DNA of 64,000 nt from Mucilaginibacter aurantiaciroseus (GCF_024055595.1 NZ_JAMXOF010000004.1:124001-188000); one strand, 5' to 3'; shown: positions 53,268 through 63,342, counted from the stretch's first letter. A program made the numbers and translations. The notes: generated from the letters alone by a model not told the origin.

Positions 53268-53982
53268 AACCCGTGGCATTGTGTTTAAAACTACCGACTA
53301 CAGCGAGAGCAGCGTGGTGGTGCAGATCTTTACCGAAAAATTCGGCCTGCAATCGTACATCATTAACGGGGCAAAAAAGCCCAAGGCCAAAATTGGCAGC
53401 AATATGCTGCAGCCCCTGCATTTGGTTGATATGGTGGTTTACCATAAAAGCAACGGCAATGTGCAGCGTATAGCCGAACTGAAGAACGCCCCCACGCTGC
53501 TCACCATCCCTTATGATGTGATCAAAAGCTGCATTGCCATGTTCCTGAACGAAGTGTTATACAAGGCCGTAAAACAGCAAACACCGGACGAGAATATTTT
53601 CGATTTCATTTTTAACGCTATTGAACTGCTGGACCACAAAACCCGCGGACTGGCAAACTTCCATCTGCTGTTTTTAGTACAACTAACGCGATACCTGGGC
53701 TTTTACCCGCATGGTGGACTGATGTCTGAAGCTGATTTTTTTGATATGAAGGATGGCGTGTTCAGTAATTATAAACCCGATAGTGTCTCATATCTGTCAC
53801 CACCGCATACCAAAAATTTTTATACCTTGCTTAAAAGCAGTTTCGCCAATATCGACGACGTAAAACTAAGTAACGACGAACGGCGTTACCTCATTAATAA
53901 ACTGTTGGAGTACTACGCCATGCACATAGAAGGTTTCGGGAATATTCGCTCGCACGAGGTACTGGAAGAGGTGTTGGGGTAA
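53257..53982 (+). CDS. recO: DNA repair protein RecO
   Basis: The 241-residue protein has the N-terminal OB fold (TRGIVFKTTDYSESSVVVQI, AKKPKAKIGSNMLQPLHLVD) and the C-terminal helical zinc-like domain, here without obvious cysteines (HLLFLVQLTRYLGFYPHGG). RecO loads RecA on SSB-coated DNA together with RecF and RecR. Its start overlaps dgkA by 11 bp. Confidence 0.9.
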   Translation: MLHKTRGIVFKTTDYSESSVVVQIFTEKFGLQSYIINGAKKPKAKIGSNMLQPLHLVDMVVYHKSNGNVQRIAELKNAPTLLTIPYDVIKSCIAMFLNEVLYKAVKQQTPDENIFDFIFNAIELLDHKTRGLANFHLLFLVQLTRYLGFYPHGGLMSEADFFDMKDGVFSNYKPDSVSYLSPPHTKNFYTLLKSSFANIDDVKLSNDERRYLINKLLEYYAMHIEGFGNIRSHEVLEEVLG

Positions 53983-54013
53983 AAATTTAACGGATAATTA
54001 CTAAATTGAGCAG

Positions 54014-54949
54014 GTGAATAAGCATCTACAAATAATTTTACTGATTTCGGGGTTTATAGTTTTGGCGCTCGCTGGTTGCGGCCCACGCAAACCAGCAAAA
54101 TCAAAAATATCTTTTAAAAGTGTTGAGGGCATTACCTTTCTGGAGGTATCGCGCAAGCAAAATAACGGCCTGACTTACAACGAATATGGCTTCCATTTGA
54201 TACCCGACTGGAAGCTGCGCTTTGTATCTGCCGACTCGGCGGCGCTTTATAGCCCTCAAAAAGGCAAGTTCTTCAATTTCCCGCTGGCTTTGGGTACCGA
54301 TTCTGTTTTCAATATCGCCCATGCCTTTTTAAAGATGAAAGTATTAAGTAAGGATAGCCTGGTATTTCAGTTATTGGAGGCAGAAGGCGATTCCATCAAC
54401 CTGAACAAGTCGCGTGTAACCATGAGGTTGTTCTCTGAAGATTATATCAAAAATAAGCTGCACACCGATATTTCTGTTTTACAGCGCGCCACCAGGCAGG
54501 ATACCCTTTATGTGCGTGGTTTAGTAGCCAAGGCCAATACCGACATTAAAAAAGCATTTGCGGCATCGCAGCCGGTGCAGCTCATCAGCACAAACCCAAA
54601 CGTAGCGGTTGAAAAACGAAAAGCAACTCCCAGCCTGTTAGATAACAAATACAGCACCGATGATGATTACCTTAGCCCGGTTTATGATATTGTGATCCAT
54701 AAAGCCTACCAGGATTTCGACTATTTGTTTGAGGCTACCATAGATGCTGCCGGCACGTGGCATTATAACAAACCTTTAATTGGCTTTTTAGACGACAAGG
54801 TAGCCGAAGCCGCGGCCATCCGCGCAACAACCGGTATTATGAATACCTATCTAAAACTTTTTTTAACCACCGTATCCGGCCAAACTTTGGGCATGAAACA
54901 TGCCAGTATTATTTCGGTAAGAGTTAAGGGATTTGTGGCGGCGAAATAA
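54014..54949 (+). CDS. lipoprotein of unknown function, GTG start
   Basis: A GTG at 54014 starts MNKHLQIILLISGFIVLALA with a lipobox AGC. The about 285-residue mature part (VEGITFLEVSRKQNNGLTYN, LGTDSVFNIAHAFLKMKVLS, PVYDIVIHKAYQDFDYLFEA) is mixed alpha/beta with no recognised domain. It is 31 bp downstream of recO and may be the last gene of that cluster. No homolog is named. Confidence 0.6.
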   Translation: MNKHLQIILLISGFIVLALAGCGPRKPAKSKISFKSVEGITFLEVSRKQNNGLTYNEYGFHLIPDWKLRFVSADSAALYSPQKGKFFNFPLALGTDSVFNIAHAFLKMKVLSKDSLVFQLLEAEGDSINLNKSRVTMRLFSEDYIKNKLHTDISVLQRATRQDTLYVRGLVAKANTDIKKAFAASQPVQLISTNPNVAVEKRKATPSLLDNKYSTDDDYLSPVYDIVIHKAYQDFDYLFEATIDAAGTWHYNKPLIGFLDDKVAEAAAIRATTGIMNTYLKLFLTTVSGQTLGMKHASIISVRVKGFVAAK

Positions 54950-55027
54950 GGTTTAATTAAGTTCGAAAAATGAACAATTAAAGGCGTTTTAAAGTCGATT
55001 TGGGGACGGAAAAAAGTCATTTAAAGT

Positions 55028-56122
55028 CTACTTTTTTTGCTTAAAAAGCCTTAAAATAAAGTTACCCTGTTCTGCTTTTTTCTCTTTGGGAGGGCCAATT
55101 AAAAAGGCGTAATCATGCAGGGGTTCGCAATGGTCGCACACTATTTTAAACATGCCCAACAGTGGCACCGCCAGCACCATCCCGGGGATACCCCAAACCG
55201 CTTCGCCTATTACAATTATCAGGATGGTGAACAGCGGGTTAATATTTAACCTATCGCCAACAACCAATGGCTCAAGCAGATATGTTTGAATGAGTTGTAC
55301 CAGCCCGTAAGTTATCAGCACACCAACAACTACGCGGGTGTCTCCACTTTGTGCCAATGCCATTAAAACGGTAATGGATGTACCTGTGATGTTACCCGCG
55401 AAAGGCACAAGTTCCAGTACCCCGCATAGCACCGCAAAAAACAGGGCATTATTTACGCCTGCAACGGTAAAGCCAATGCCATACATAATCCATAGCATTA
55501 CGATCATCATTCCCAATCCGCCAAGGTAACTTTGGGTTACTTTACCGGCGTTGCCCAATACCAGTTCGGCTTCTTTGCGGTTATCAGGTTTAAACAAACG
55601 CAGTATAAATTTCTTAAAATGAGCCCGATAAAAAATGAAAAGAAAGGTATAAACTAATACCAAAATAGCATCAACCAGTATACCGGCGAACGAACTTATA
55701 AGCGTAGTAACCATACCCGCTGCCTGGCCCATAGTGCTGCCCTGCTGCTCTTTAATGATTTTTTGCTGTTCGCGATGCGAGATACCGAAGTGTTGTTTTA
55801 CATAATCCTTAAGGCCGGCAACTATGTTATTTACACGTTCTTCAATTTTAGACAGGTCTTCTGCCAGATCGCTTAGTTGGTATTGCAAAAGCGTAAGCAT
55901 ACCCCCAATAACCACAAGCAAGGCAACTACACTTAAAATGGACGCCAACCCGTTACCCATCCCTTTACTTTGGAGCCAATGGCACACAGGCAACAACAGC
56001 ATAGATAGTACCATGCCAAAAGTAAGCGGTATAAGCACAGCCGACGCAAAGTATAAGATGCCAAATACCAACACAAAAAGTAAAAGGACACGAAGCGTTT
56101 GGTTAAGGTAGGTGATATTCAT
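55028..56122 (-). CDS. AI-2E family permease
   Basis: The 364-residue membrane protein has the two-block architecture of the AI-2E transporter family: hydrophobic N-terminal helices (VFGILYFASAVLIPLTFGMV), an amphipathic coiled-coil loop (LSKIEERVNNIVAGLKDYVK) and the conserved C-terminal segment with GVLELVPFAGNITGTSITVL, LLEPLVVGDRLNINPLFTIL and WGIPGMVLAVPLLGMFKIVC. Roles range from autoinducer-2 export to sodium/proton antiport, which cannot be decided here. Single-gene unit. Confidence 0.88.
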   Translation of the reverse strand: MNITYLNQTLRVLLLFVLVFGILYFASAVLIPLTFGMVLSMLLLPVCHWLQSKGMGNGLASILSVVALLVVIGGMLTLLQYQLSDLAEDLSKIEERVNNIVAGLKDYVKQHFGISHREQQKIIKEQQGSTMGQAAGMVTTLISSFAGILVDAILVLVYTFLFIFYRAHFKKFILRLFKPDNRKEAELVLGNAGKVTQSYLGGLGMMIVMLWIMYGIGFTVAGVNNALFFAVLCGVLELVPFAGNITGTSITVLMALAQSGDTRVVVGVLITYGLVQLIQTYLLEPLVVGDRLNINPLFTILIIVIGEAVWGIPGMVLAVPLLGMFKIVCDHCEPLHDYAFLIGPPKEKKAEQGNFILRLFKQKK

Positions 56123-56256
56123 TCGGGCAAATTTGAGGGATACGCGGTAAAGATAAAATCACAAAGGGCACTGAGTTTATGTTAGCGATATCAACATTAA
56201 CAGATATTTCAATCGCTGCACCCCGCGCCCTTTGTGAAACTTGTTGATCAGGCCGG

Positions 56257-56499
56257 TTAGCCCAATATGCGTTTCTTGATGTAATCTATAGCAGATTCTG
56301 CCAGGTCGTTACCACCGGTTTGTATAACGTTGCCATCATGTTGGATGGTCAACTCGGCCTCTATGTTATCTTCTATATGTACTATAAGTTTGTCTTGTAC
56401 CTTTTCTACACGGCAAGGTACTTCGCGGCCCGAGTAGTATAACGCAAACTCGTATTTGCCGTCTTTATCTGCGGGGGTGATGTCTTTCTCTTCAATCAT
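56257..56499 (-). CDS. hypothetical 80-residue protein
   Basis: The short soluble protein (MIEEKDITPADKDGKYEFAL, YYSGREVPCRVEKVQDKLIV, DGNVIQTGGNDLAESAIDYI) is rich in strands with a C-terminal helix. No domain is recognised; it contains one Cys. It is preceded by an AT-rich spacer with a possible weak hairpin near 56565-56600. Confidence 0.55.
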   Translation of the reverse strand: MIEEKDITPADKDGKYEFALYYSGREVPCRVEKVQDKLIVHIEDNIEAELTIQHDGNVIQTGGNDLAESAIDYIKKRILG

Positions 56500-56746
56500 G
56501 GTTTAGTTCTTGTAATATTGGGTATAACACCAAAGAGCTTACCAATGTTTCACAAACAAAAAAGAGAAAACTTTTTGGGCTCTCTCTTTTTGTGTTTTTA
56601 CTGACCTCATTATATCATAAAGAACAATTGGTTGGGTAGGATATATAATAATTGACCAAATATAATATCTATATACTTAGTAGACAATATTTAAATAATA
56701 TATTTTTATCAACAACTGAAATAAAATTTGGCCAAATGTTAATAAA

Positions 56747-57667
56747 CTACTTTTTATGAGGCAGCGATTTAATCATCAGCTGTTTAGCGAAGCGTAATCC
56801 CCGCTGTAAAAGGCTGCCTTTACGGTTCTTCAGGAAGTATTTTATGGCTTCGTAAGCCTGCTTATTTTCCTGTAATATTTCCGGATAATATTTAACGGGC
56901 TGCTGTGCTACCTGCACGCCGTACATGTTTTCTATATTGGAATGTACCCCGGTGCCATCGTGCCCAATGTTATGGATGAGCGACCGGCTTGGATTAAGCG
57001 TAAGCCCTTTATTCAAAAAAACTGAGGCATACCACCGGATAGCCCACGAATTGTTATTACGGGCCTTAAAATCCTGCATCTGCTTCCAAAAGTTCATGGT
57101 ACCTTGTATCGAAAATTGATTAATTTTCTCTTCATCAAAAGCCGCCATCAGTTTATCAATATCAGGCTCAAAGTTTTTCCAGGCGCTTGCCCAGGTAGCC
57201 CAGCCCCAGCTAAATGCCGTACGAAAAAAGAAGGTTTCGGGTAAGCCTTCATCCTGCAACGGGAACATATACGCGCTTATGTGCATTACCCTTTCTTCAT
57301 GAGCATAGCGCGCCAAGGCATCGTTAAAATACTGCAATGTATAGCGAGATGATACTAAATCATCCTCAAATACAATTACACTGCCGTATTCGTTCACCAA
57401 TTGCGTAACACCTGCAATGATGGAATTAGCCAGCCCCATATTCTGTTCGCGGGCTATCACCTGTACCGATCTGAAGCCCGTAGCTTCGGCAGCAACACGC
57501 CTAACATCCTCTACAGCAGCCTTGTCGGCATCCGTTTTTGCCCCGTCAGAAAATATGAACAGGTCAGACTCCGCCGCCTGAAAATTTTTTTGCAAATAAC
57601 TTAACGTTTGGCTGGTATGGCCAGGCCGGTTATATACAAATAGCGCTATAGGTGCTGTAGAACTCAA
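56747..57667 (-). CDS. glycosyltransferase, GT2/GNT-I-like
   Basis: The 306-residue enzyme has a nucleotide-sugar fold with SSTAPIALFVYNRPGHTSQT, EQNMGLANSIIAGVTQLVNE, the FEDDL Asp motif at about residue 100, and FFFRTAFSWGWATWASAWKN, a hallmark of a glycosyltransferase group in surface polysaccharide clusters. It has no signal peptide and so acts in the cytoplasm or at the inner membrane. It is the first gene of a four-gene set (GT, two methyltransferases, flippase) on the minus strand. Confidence 0.8.
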   Translation of the reverse strand: MSSTAPIALFVYNRPGHTSQTLSYLQKNFQAAESDLFIFSDGAKTDADKAAVEDVRRVAAEATGFRSVQVIAREQNMGLANSIIAGVTQLVNEYGSVIVFEDDLVSSRYTLQYFNDALARYAHEERVMHISAYMFPLQDEGLPETFFFRTAFSWGWATWASAWKNFEPDIDKLMAAFDEEKINQFSIQGTMNFWKQMQDFKARNNNSWAIRWYASVFLNKGLTLNPSRSLIHNIGHDGTGVHSNIENMYGVQVAQQPVKYYPEILQENKQAYEAIKYFLKNRKGSLLQRGLRFAKQLMIKSLPHKK

Positions 57668-57715
57668 TTATTGATTGATTGTGCTGATAGTTATCGGGAT
57701 AGTGATTGATTTTAC

Positions 57716-58486
57716 TTAGAAGATATCGGCTTGCTTGTCTGTTTTAGTGCATAGTACAGTGTAAGCGTTTGCAAAGCGTTCTTTTAATTTGTCGCTGAGT
57801 TCAACCAGCGTATTCTTCACTGCAAACTGTGCCAATATTTTAAACTTATTAATAATGTTATCGGGCTTTTTTTGGTTGATAAACGTATTGAAACGGGTAA
57901 CCTCGGGGCCGATGATAGAGGTAAGATCCTGCTTCACCTCAAAGCCTTCGGTTTGCAGTAGGTACCTAAGCGAGGTTGGGGTATACATATTGATGTGACC
58001 ATACGCCAGAAAATGCTTTATACGCTTATCTACGTTAGTTTTATAGTCGATGGGTACTTCTATCACAAAATGCTTGCTTACACGCTTTATTTCTCGTAGC
58101 AGCAAGCGCTCGTGCTCCACATGCTCTAACACGTGCGACAGGATGATGAGGTCAAAACTATCATCTTCAAAGGGCAGCTTATACCCGTCAAACTCCTGTA
58201 CCGAAACTACGTTCTTAATATTACGCGATTTAATGTGCTCTACCCCACTATCAGAGATCTCGACCGCGTGATACTCGGTCGCAAAATTATAATCAGATAG
58301 CTTTTTTAGTATGCTGCCATCGCCCGCACCAACTTCCAATACTTTTTTAAACGATTGCCCTTTACAAACATCAATAATATGATACGCCTTGTACTTGGCA
58401 CCCAGCATACGCCAAGCCTCATCATGAGTTTTGTAAAAATCGTCATATGCGGTTTTTACGTTTTCGCTTACAATTTCCTTTGCCAT
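57716..58486 (-). CDS. class I SAM-dependent methyltransferase
   Basis: The 256-residue protein has the SAM-binding motif [20 protein letters not shown], the acidic post-I loop [11 protein letters not shown] and [20 protein letters not shown] (motif II/III), typical of small-molecule or sugar methyltransferases. The C-terminal extension ([18 protein letters not shown]) is helical. Target unknown. Two bases separate it from the next methyltransferase, so it is cotranscribed in the cluster. Confidence 0.85.
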   Translation of the reverse strand: MAKEIVSENVKTAYDDFYKTHDEAWRMLGAKYKAYHIIDVCKGQSFKKVLEVGAGDGSILKKLSDYNFATEYHAVEISDSGVEHIKSRNIKNVVSVQEFDGYKLPFEDDSFDLIILSHVLEHVEHERLLLREIKRVSKHFVIEVPIDYKTNVDKRIKHFLAYGHINMYTPTSLRYLLQTEGFEVKQDLTSIIGPEVTRFNTFINQKKPDNIINKFKILAQFAVKNTLVELSDKLKERFANAYTVLCTKTDKQADIF

Positions 58487-58488
58487 AA

Positions 58489-59142
58489 TTAAATATCCAG
58501 GCAGTTATCAGCTTTGTAAAACACCGAGGTTGATTTAAGATAGAAAAGACCCGGCGAGATACCGCTAAGCAGTAAATGCTTAAAACCATTGCTTAGTAAA
58601 AATCCTACTCCTTCTTTGTACACTTCGCGTTCCGAATCATCTAACACTACAACGCCGTTTGGCGATAACGCTTCAACGGCTTGTTTGCAGCAATTTACAC
58701 GGTCGCGGCCATCTACAATAATAATATCAAACTTTTCTGCAAGTTTAACAGGCTTTCGGCAGTAGTCACCATCGCGTACAAGTTCGCAAAATATCAGTTC
58801 GGAGTTATCAGGCTTCTTGCCCGATTTTTCTATTTTATCAAACCATTCCTTATCATGCTCTACTGAAACCACTTTACCTGCATATTTTGCATAAAAGTAG
58901 GTGGAATTGCCAGATCCAAACTCAAAAACGGTATGCTGTTTGGTAAGCCTTGTTTTTATAAAATCAATAAACGAATACGTAACCCAAGGTATTGGGTTGC
59001 CATCCCTGTCAACGGGTGACCTGGTATCAAAAGCTTTAAACCAGCCAATATCCTCCAAATAACCTTTTTTATCGAAAGACAGCAACGCACGCAAATGCGA
59101 TGGGTTGGTTAATACTTTTATAAATGATGAAAATGTACTCAA
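58489..59142 (-). CDS. class I SAM-dependent methyltransferase, second copy
   Basis: The 217-residue protein shows [34 protein letters not shown] and [20 protein letters not shown], a FkbM- or cephalosporin hydroxylase-like SAM fold often found in glycan clusters. It is not closely related to the preceding methyltransferase. It overlaps the flippase gene by four bases (ATGA), so it is coupled to it. Specific substrate not visible. Confidence 0.82.
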   Translation of the reverse strand: MSTFSSFIKVLTNPSHLRALLSFDKKGYLEDIGWFKAFDTRSPVDRDGNPIPWVTYSFIDFIKTRLTKQHTVFEFGSGNSTYFYAKYAGKVVSVEHDKEWFDKIEKSGKKPDNSELIFCELVRDGDYCRKPVKLAEKFDIIIVDGRDRVNCCKQAVEALSPNGVVVLDDSEREVYKEGVGFLLSNGFKHLLLSGISPGLFYLKSTSVFYKADNCLDI

Positions 59143-60455
59143 CGTTTTATGATTTTTTGAAACAGTGAAATTAAAAATAATGATCTTAACATCATAATGC
59201 CCTGCCTGCTTACTTTTGGTATTAGTAAAACAAAAAAGGCCGAACTTGCATAAGCTATCAGCGTAGCAATAGCTGCACCCATCATCCCCATCTTCGGGAT
59301 TAGAAAAAGGTTAAGCACAATATTTACTATCGCCCCAAAACCTGTGCGCCAAAAGGTAAGCTTAACATAGCCTTCGGCAATAAGGTACTGGCTGTTGGCC
59401 GCACCCAAAAACACAAACACACCCGACCAAATATGCACCGATAACGCAGGCGCAGCATAAGCATACTCCGGGGTATAAATTTTATATATTAAATGAGATG
59501 TAAAGGTGATGATAACAGCCGCGGGCAAACTCAGATAAACCATCAGGTCGTATAGGTTTTGGATGCGCTTTTTGTAGCGTTCCAAGTCGTCCCTGCGGGC
59601 ATTTAATATGGCCGGGAACAGCGTGGTTACAATAACAGTAGGTATAAAATTCCAAGCCTCGCTTAATGACGCTACTGTAGCATATGCCCCTGCTTCTTTT
59701 GTACCCGATATGTTTTGAATCATTAACTGATCTATCTTCATATACAAGGAAACCATTATACCCGATATAATTAATGGCCACGAAAGCTGAAGCAACTTTT
59801 TTGCCAATTGGCTATTATATACCCAGTTAAATACATTACGCCCTTTACGCTGATAGGTGAAATAATATCCAATTGCCAGCAGGAAAAAATCAAATGAATA
59901 GGCGTACACAAAAGCAATAAGCGGCATTTTTAAGTAAATAAGAACCAGTTTTATTGCTGCAGATAACAGGTTGCCCGTAACCTGTACCTGCATAATATAT
60001 TTGGATTGTACCTCCGACTGGAAATAGGAATCTATAACATTAAAGGCCTGCACAATGCCTATCACAGAAAAAATAAGTACATAGGTGTATGGGGTCCCTT
60101 TAGCAGGGTACACCTGGTAGCATAGCCATATCAACGGTATACAGGCAATGCCGGCACCAACCTTCATCCAAAATGATGTGCCTAATATGCTATCGCGATT
60201 TTTGGGAAATTGGTGCAGCTCTTTTACAATAAACTGATCGAGCCCTAAGGTTGCAATGGCCGAAAACAAGTAGATATAAGTAATGCCGCCCGTGATGATT
60301 CCCAGCCTGTCTTTACTTAAGTAGCGCGCTACGGCTATGTTTACGATAAGTTTAATAAGCAGGCTTCCTACCTTTCCAATAAAGGCCATCCCCGTATTTT
60401 TAAAATACTTTTCTAAAGCCTGCTGGTCAAATCCGGGGATGCTTGGTATGCGCAT
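59139..60455 (-). CDS. polysaccharide flippase (Wzx/MATE-like)
   Basis: The 438-residue protein has about 12 hydrophobic helices and family motifs such as GMAFIGKVGSLLIKLIVNIA, FNVIDSYFQSEVQSKYIMQV and QLMIQNISGTKEAGAYATVA. It translocates lipid-linked oligosaccharides across the inner membrane. It starts the four-gene minus-strand set. A TATATTTG box (plus 60466-60473) is 10 bp before its ATG. A shared terminator separates it from typA upstream. Confidence 0.88.
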   Translation of the reverse strand: MRIPSIPGFDQQALEKYFKNTGMAFIGKVGSLLIKLIVNIAVARYLSKDRLGIITGGITYIYLFSAIATLGLDQFIVKELHQFPKNRDSILGTSFWMKVGAGIACIPLIWLCYQVYPAKGTPYTYVLIFSVIGIVQAFNVIDSYFQSEVQSKYIMQVQVTGNLLSAAIKLVLIYLKMPLIAFVYAYSFDFFLLAIGYYFTYQRKGRNVFNWVYNSQLAKKLLQLSWPLIISGIMVSLYMKIDQLMIQNISGTKEAGAYATVASLSEAWNFIPTVIVTTLFPAILNARRDDLERYKKRIQNLYDLMVYLSLPAAVIITFTSHLIYKIYTPEYAYAAPALSVHIWSGVFVFLGAANSQYLIAEGYVKLTFWRTGFGAIVNIVLNLFLIPKMGMMGAAIATLIAYASSAFFVLLIPKVSRQGIMMLRSLFLISLFQKIIKR

Positions 60456-60480
60456 AATTTATATACAAATATATAAAAAG

Positions 60481-60518
60481 CAAAGAGCCCTCTGTAATTA
60501 AACGGAGGGCTCTCTTTG
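60481..60518 (-). terminator. terminator between typA and the flippase gene
   Basis: CAAAGAGCCCTC pairs with GAGGGCTCTCTTTG with a 12-base loop; on the minus strand a T-rich tail follows. It ends typA transcription. Confidence 0.8.
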
Positions 60519-60539
60519 TAGTATCAGAAAAGCCAAAGA

Positions 60540-62351
60540 TTACTGTGAGGTAAATTTCTTAGCATTAATTCTTCTTTCGTTCTCGTTCAGGTAAATCTTG
60601 CGTAAACGAATGCTTTGCGGGGTTACCTCAATGTATTCATCAGCTTGGATGTACTCCATAGATTCCTCTAACGAGAATTTAATAGCAGGTGCGATACGCA
60701 CGTTGGTATCGCTACCAGATGCACGCATGTTGGTTAACTGCTTACCTTTGGTTAAGTTAATAACCAAATCATTATCGCGGATGTGCTCGCCTAAAACCTG
60801 GCCTTCATAAACATCAACTCCCGGATCGATGTGGAAACGACCACGATCCTGTAGTTTATCAATAGCAAAAGCAGTGGTTTTACCCGTATCCATAGATACC
60901 AATACACCATTTAAACGACCAGGGATAACACCTTTCCAAGGCTCGTATGCTTTAAAGCGGTGGGCCATAATAGCCTCACCACCTGTTGCGGTTAATACGT
61001 TGTTACGTAAACCGATGATACCACGTGCAGGTATATCAAACTCTAAGTGTTGTAAGTCGCCTTTAGGCTCCATTACCAACAGGTCGCCTTTGCGCTGTGT
61101 TACCAGCTCAATTACTTTACCTGCAACTTCGCCTGGTACATCAACTATTAAGGTTTCAACCGGCTCACATTTAACACCATCAATTTCTTTTACAATAACC
61201 TGTGGCTGGCCTACCTGTAACTCGTATCCTTCGCGACGCATGGTCTCGATCAATACAGATAAATGGAGGATACCGCGGCCGTATACTAAGTATGAATCCG
61301 GAGATTCTGTCTCAACAACTTTAAGCGCAAGGTTTTTCTCCATCTCTTTGTATAAACGGTCACGTAAGTGGCGCGATGTTACAAATTTACCCTCTTTACC
61401 AAAAAATGGTGAAGTGTTGATGGTGAATAACATGTTCATAGTAGGCTCGTCAATATGGATAACTTCCAATTGCTCTGGTTTTTCGAAATCGGCAATGGTA
61501 TCGCCAATGTCAAAACCTTCTATACCTACAACAGCACAAATATCGCCCGAACTAACAGACGTAGCCTTAACTTTACCCAAACCTTCAAAAGTGTAAAGTT
61601 CTTTTATGCGTGATTTTTGGATAGTACCGTCGCGTTTTACCAACGAAACCGGCATGTTCTCTTTTATAGTACCACGTGCAACACGGCCAATAGCAATACG
61701 GCCTACGAAAGATGAGTAATCTAACGAAGTGATCTGCATTTGCAAAGTACCTTCTTCTATAGGTGCAGGTGGGATATTAGCTAATATAGCATCCATCAAC
61801 GGGAAAATATCCTCGGTAGGTTGTTTCCAGTCGGTGCTCATCCAGCCTTGTTTTGATGAACCGTAGATAACCGGGAAATCCAGTTGGTCTTCGGTAGCTT
61901 CAAGGTTAAAGAATAATTCAAAAATTTGTTCGTAAACTTCTTCGGGGCGGCAGTTCTCTTTATCTACCTTGTTTACAACCACAATTGGTTTTAAGCCTAA
62001 AGCCAAAGCCTTTTGGGTTACGAAACGAGTTTGAGGCATCGCACCTTCAAACGCGTCACAAAGTAAAAGAACCCCATCAGCCATTTTCAATACACGCTCT
62101 ACCTCACCGCCAAAATCGGCGTGACCAGGTGTATCAATAATGTTGATCTTAACATCTTTATACATTACCGAAACGTTTTTTGACACGATGGTAATACCAC
62201 GCTCACGTTCCAGGTCATTGTTATCCAAGATTAATTCACCAGTCTCCTGCCCATCACGGAAGATAGCGCAAGCGTGTAAAATTTTGTCAACCAAAGTGGT
62301 TTTACCGTGGTCAACGTGTGCGATAATCGCGATATTTCTTATTTTTTGCAT
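60540..62351 (-). CDS. typA: translational GTPase TypA/BipA
   Basis: The 603-residue protein has all G motifs: AHVDHGKTTLVDKILH (G1), ERERGITIVSKNVS (G2), DTPGHADFGGEVERVLKMAD (G3) and VNKVDKENCRPEEV (G4), then domain II and the C-terminal domains (GRGILHLSVLIETMRREGYE). It binds ribosomes under stress and helps 50S assembly. A perfect -7 box lies upstream. It appears monocistronic. Confidence 0.95.
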   Translation of the reverse strand: MQKIRNIAIIAHVDHGKTTLVDKILHACAIFRDGQETGELILDNNDLERERGITIVSKNVSVMYKDVKINIIDTPGHADFGGEVERVLKMADGVLLLCDAFEGAMPQTRFVTQKALALGLKPIVVVNKVDKENCRPEEVYEQIFELFFNLEATEDQLDFPVIYGSSKQGWMSTDWKQPTEDIFPLMDAILANIPPAPIEEGTLQMQITSLDYSSFVGRIAIGRVARGTIKENMPVSLVKRDGTIQKSRIKELYTFEGLGKVKATSVSSGDICAVVGIEGFDIGDTIADFEKPEQLEVIHIDEPTMNMLFTINTSPFFGKEGKFVTSRHLRDRLYKEMEKNLALKVVETESPDSYLVYGRGILHLSVLIETMRREGYELQVGQPQVIVKEIDGVKCEPVETLIVDVPGEVAGKVIELVTQRKGDLLVMEPKGDLQHLEFDIPARGIIGLRNNVLTATGGEAIMAHRFKAYEPWKGVIPGRLNGVLVSMDTGKTTAFAIDKLQDRGRFHIDPGVDVYEGQVLGEHIRDNDLVINLTKGKQLTNMRASGSDTNVRIAPAIKFSLEESMEYIQADEYIEVTPQSIRLRKIYLNENERRINAKKFTSQ

Positions 62352-62375
62352 GTACTGCGGCCTCTAAATTTTGCG

Positions 62376-62383
62376 CAAAGATA
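62376..62383 (-). promoter_or_regulatory. -7 box TATCTTTG of typA
   Basis: On the minus strand TATCTTTG fits the consensus and is 24 bp before the typA ATG. No clear -33 element. Confidence 0.55.
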
Positions 62384-62497
62384 CGGTTTAGAAATGGCAT
62401 TTGAAAGGCTACGAAGCATTTTACAATTATCTGATTATTACATAATTGTTGCTTATCATGGGGGAGCGATGTAATTGTGTGCTGCCTTTCTGAAAAG

Positions 62498-62517
62498 AGA
62501 CGCGAAGTATCGCGTCT
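62498..62517. repeat. family B repeat, fused palindromic unit
   Basis: AGACGCGAAGTATCGCGTCT is a perfect 8-bp palindrome with an AGTA loop and joins the GACGCGATACTTCG unit to its own inverse. It sits between typA and the esterase gene. Confidence 0.65.
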
Positions 62518-62529
62518 TGTGCTATTATC

Positions 62530-63342
62530 TTACTTCCCAAACGCCCACTGCAAAAACTTAGGCATGGCTTTGCCCCAGGTTTCGGTATCGTGGGTTCCGC
62601 CTAAAACCTCCAAATACTGGATATCGGCGGGGCGTTCGTAACCTTTGGCAAGCAGTTCTTTGATCACATCGATGGTATCGTCGATAGAATCGATGATACC
62701 ATTCTTGTTACGGTCGGCGGTTTCATCTTTAGTGCCTGTTTGCAGCCAAAATTTTAGTTCGGGTTTGCCGATGGTGCTTTTCAGCATGCTGTGCATCAGG
62801 CGGTCGTCATCAGTGTACCCTTTAATCAGGTCTTTACTCCTCCACCAAAACGAGGCCGAGAACGCGCCAACTTTATCAAACAGTTCCGGGTTGTTCCAGG
62901 CAATGTCCATAGCGGTTAAACCACCAAGCGAAAATCCCGCGAAAGCGGTAGTTTCAAAATGATCCATACCGGTATGGTCCGTAATAAAGGGCAGTAATTC
63001 TGTTTTGATGAATTGAGTGTACAGATCAGCCTTGGCACCACGCTTTTTAAAGTCGGGTTTGCCGGCAATACCATACTCCTGTATGCGGTCTTCGCCCGCA
63101 TGAATGGCCACGGTAAGCAGTGGATTTATGCAGTTGCGTTCATATAGGTTCTCCAGGGTATCCACCATTTTCAGGTTTTCCAGTTCCTGTCCGTCGTTCA
63201 ATAATAGTAAGTTAAGGGGTTCTGCAACAGCGCCATCTTCGGGCATTAGTAGAGTGCAGATAACATCGCGTTCAAGTATGGTTGAGGTTATGGTAAGTTC
63301 CTGCAGGGCTATCTTCATTTCAAAATCTGTACTGTAGTACAT
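62530..63342 (-). CDS. esterase family protein, alpha/beta hydrolase
   Basis: The 270-residue enzyme has a nucleophile elbow AFAGFSLGGLTAMDIAWN, NPELFDKVGAFSASFWW, an acid in LQTGTKDETADRNKNG and the His in VLGGTHDTETWGKAMP. This is the putative esterase (Esterase D/IroE-like) group that acts on small acyl or siderophore esters. It has no signal peptide and no operon partner. A second esterase is divergent from it, 130 bp away. Confidence 0.87.
   Translation of the reverse strand: MYYSTDFEMKIALQELTITSTILERDVICTLLMPEDGAVAEPLNLLLLNDGQELENLKMVDTLENLYERNCINPLLTVAIHAGEDRIQEYGIAGKPDFKKRGAKADLYTQFIKTELLPFITDHTGMDHFETTAFAGFSLGGLTAMDIAWNNPELFDKVGAFSASFWWRSKDLIKGYTDDDRLMHSMLKSTIGKPELKFWLQTGTKDETADRNKNGIIDSIDDTIDVIKELLAKGYERPADIQYLEVLGGTHDTETWGKAMPKFLQWAFGK

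Noticed and set aside
60829-61596. A 255-codon plus-strand frame
   Set aside because: It lies wholly inside typA on the opposite strand and its composition (Ser/Thr/Pro-rich) is typical of an antisense shadow.
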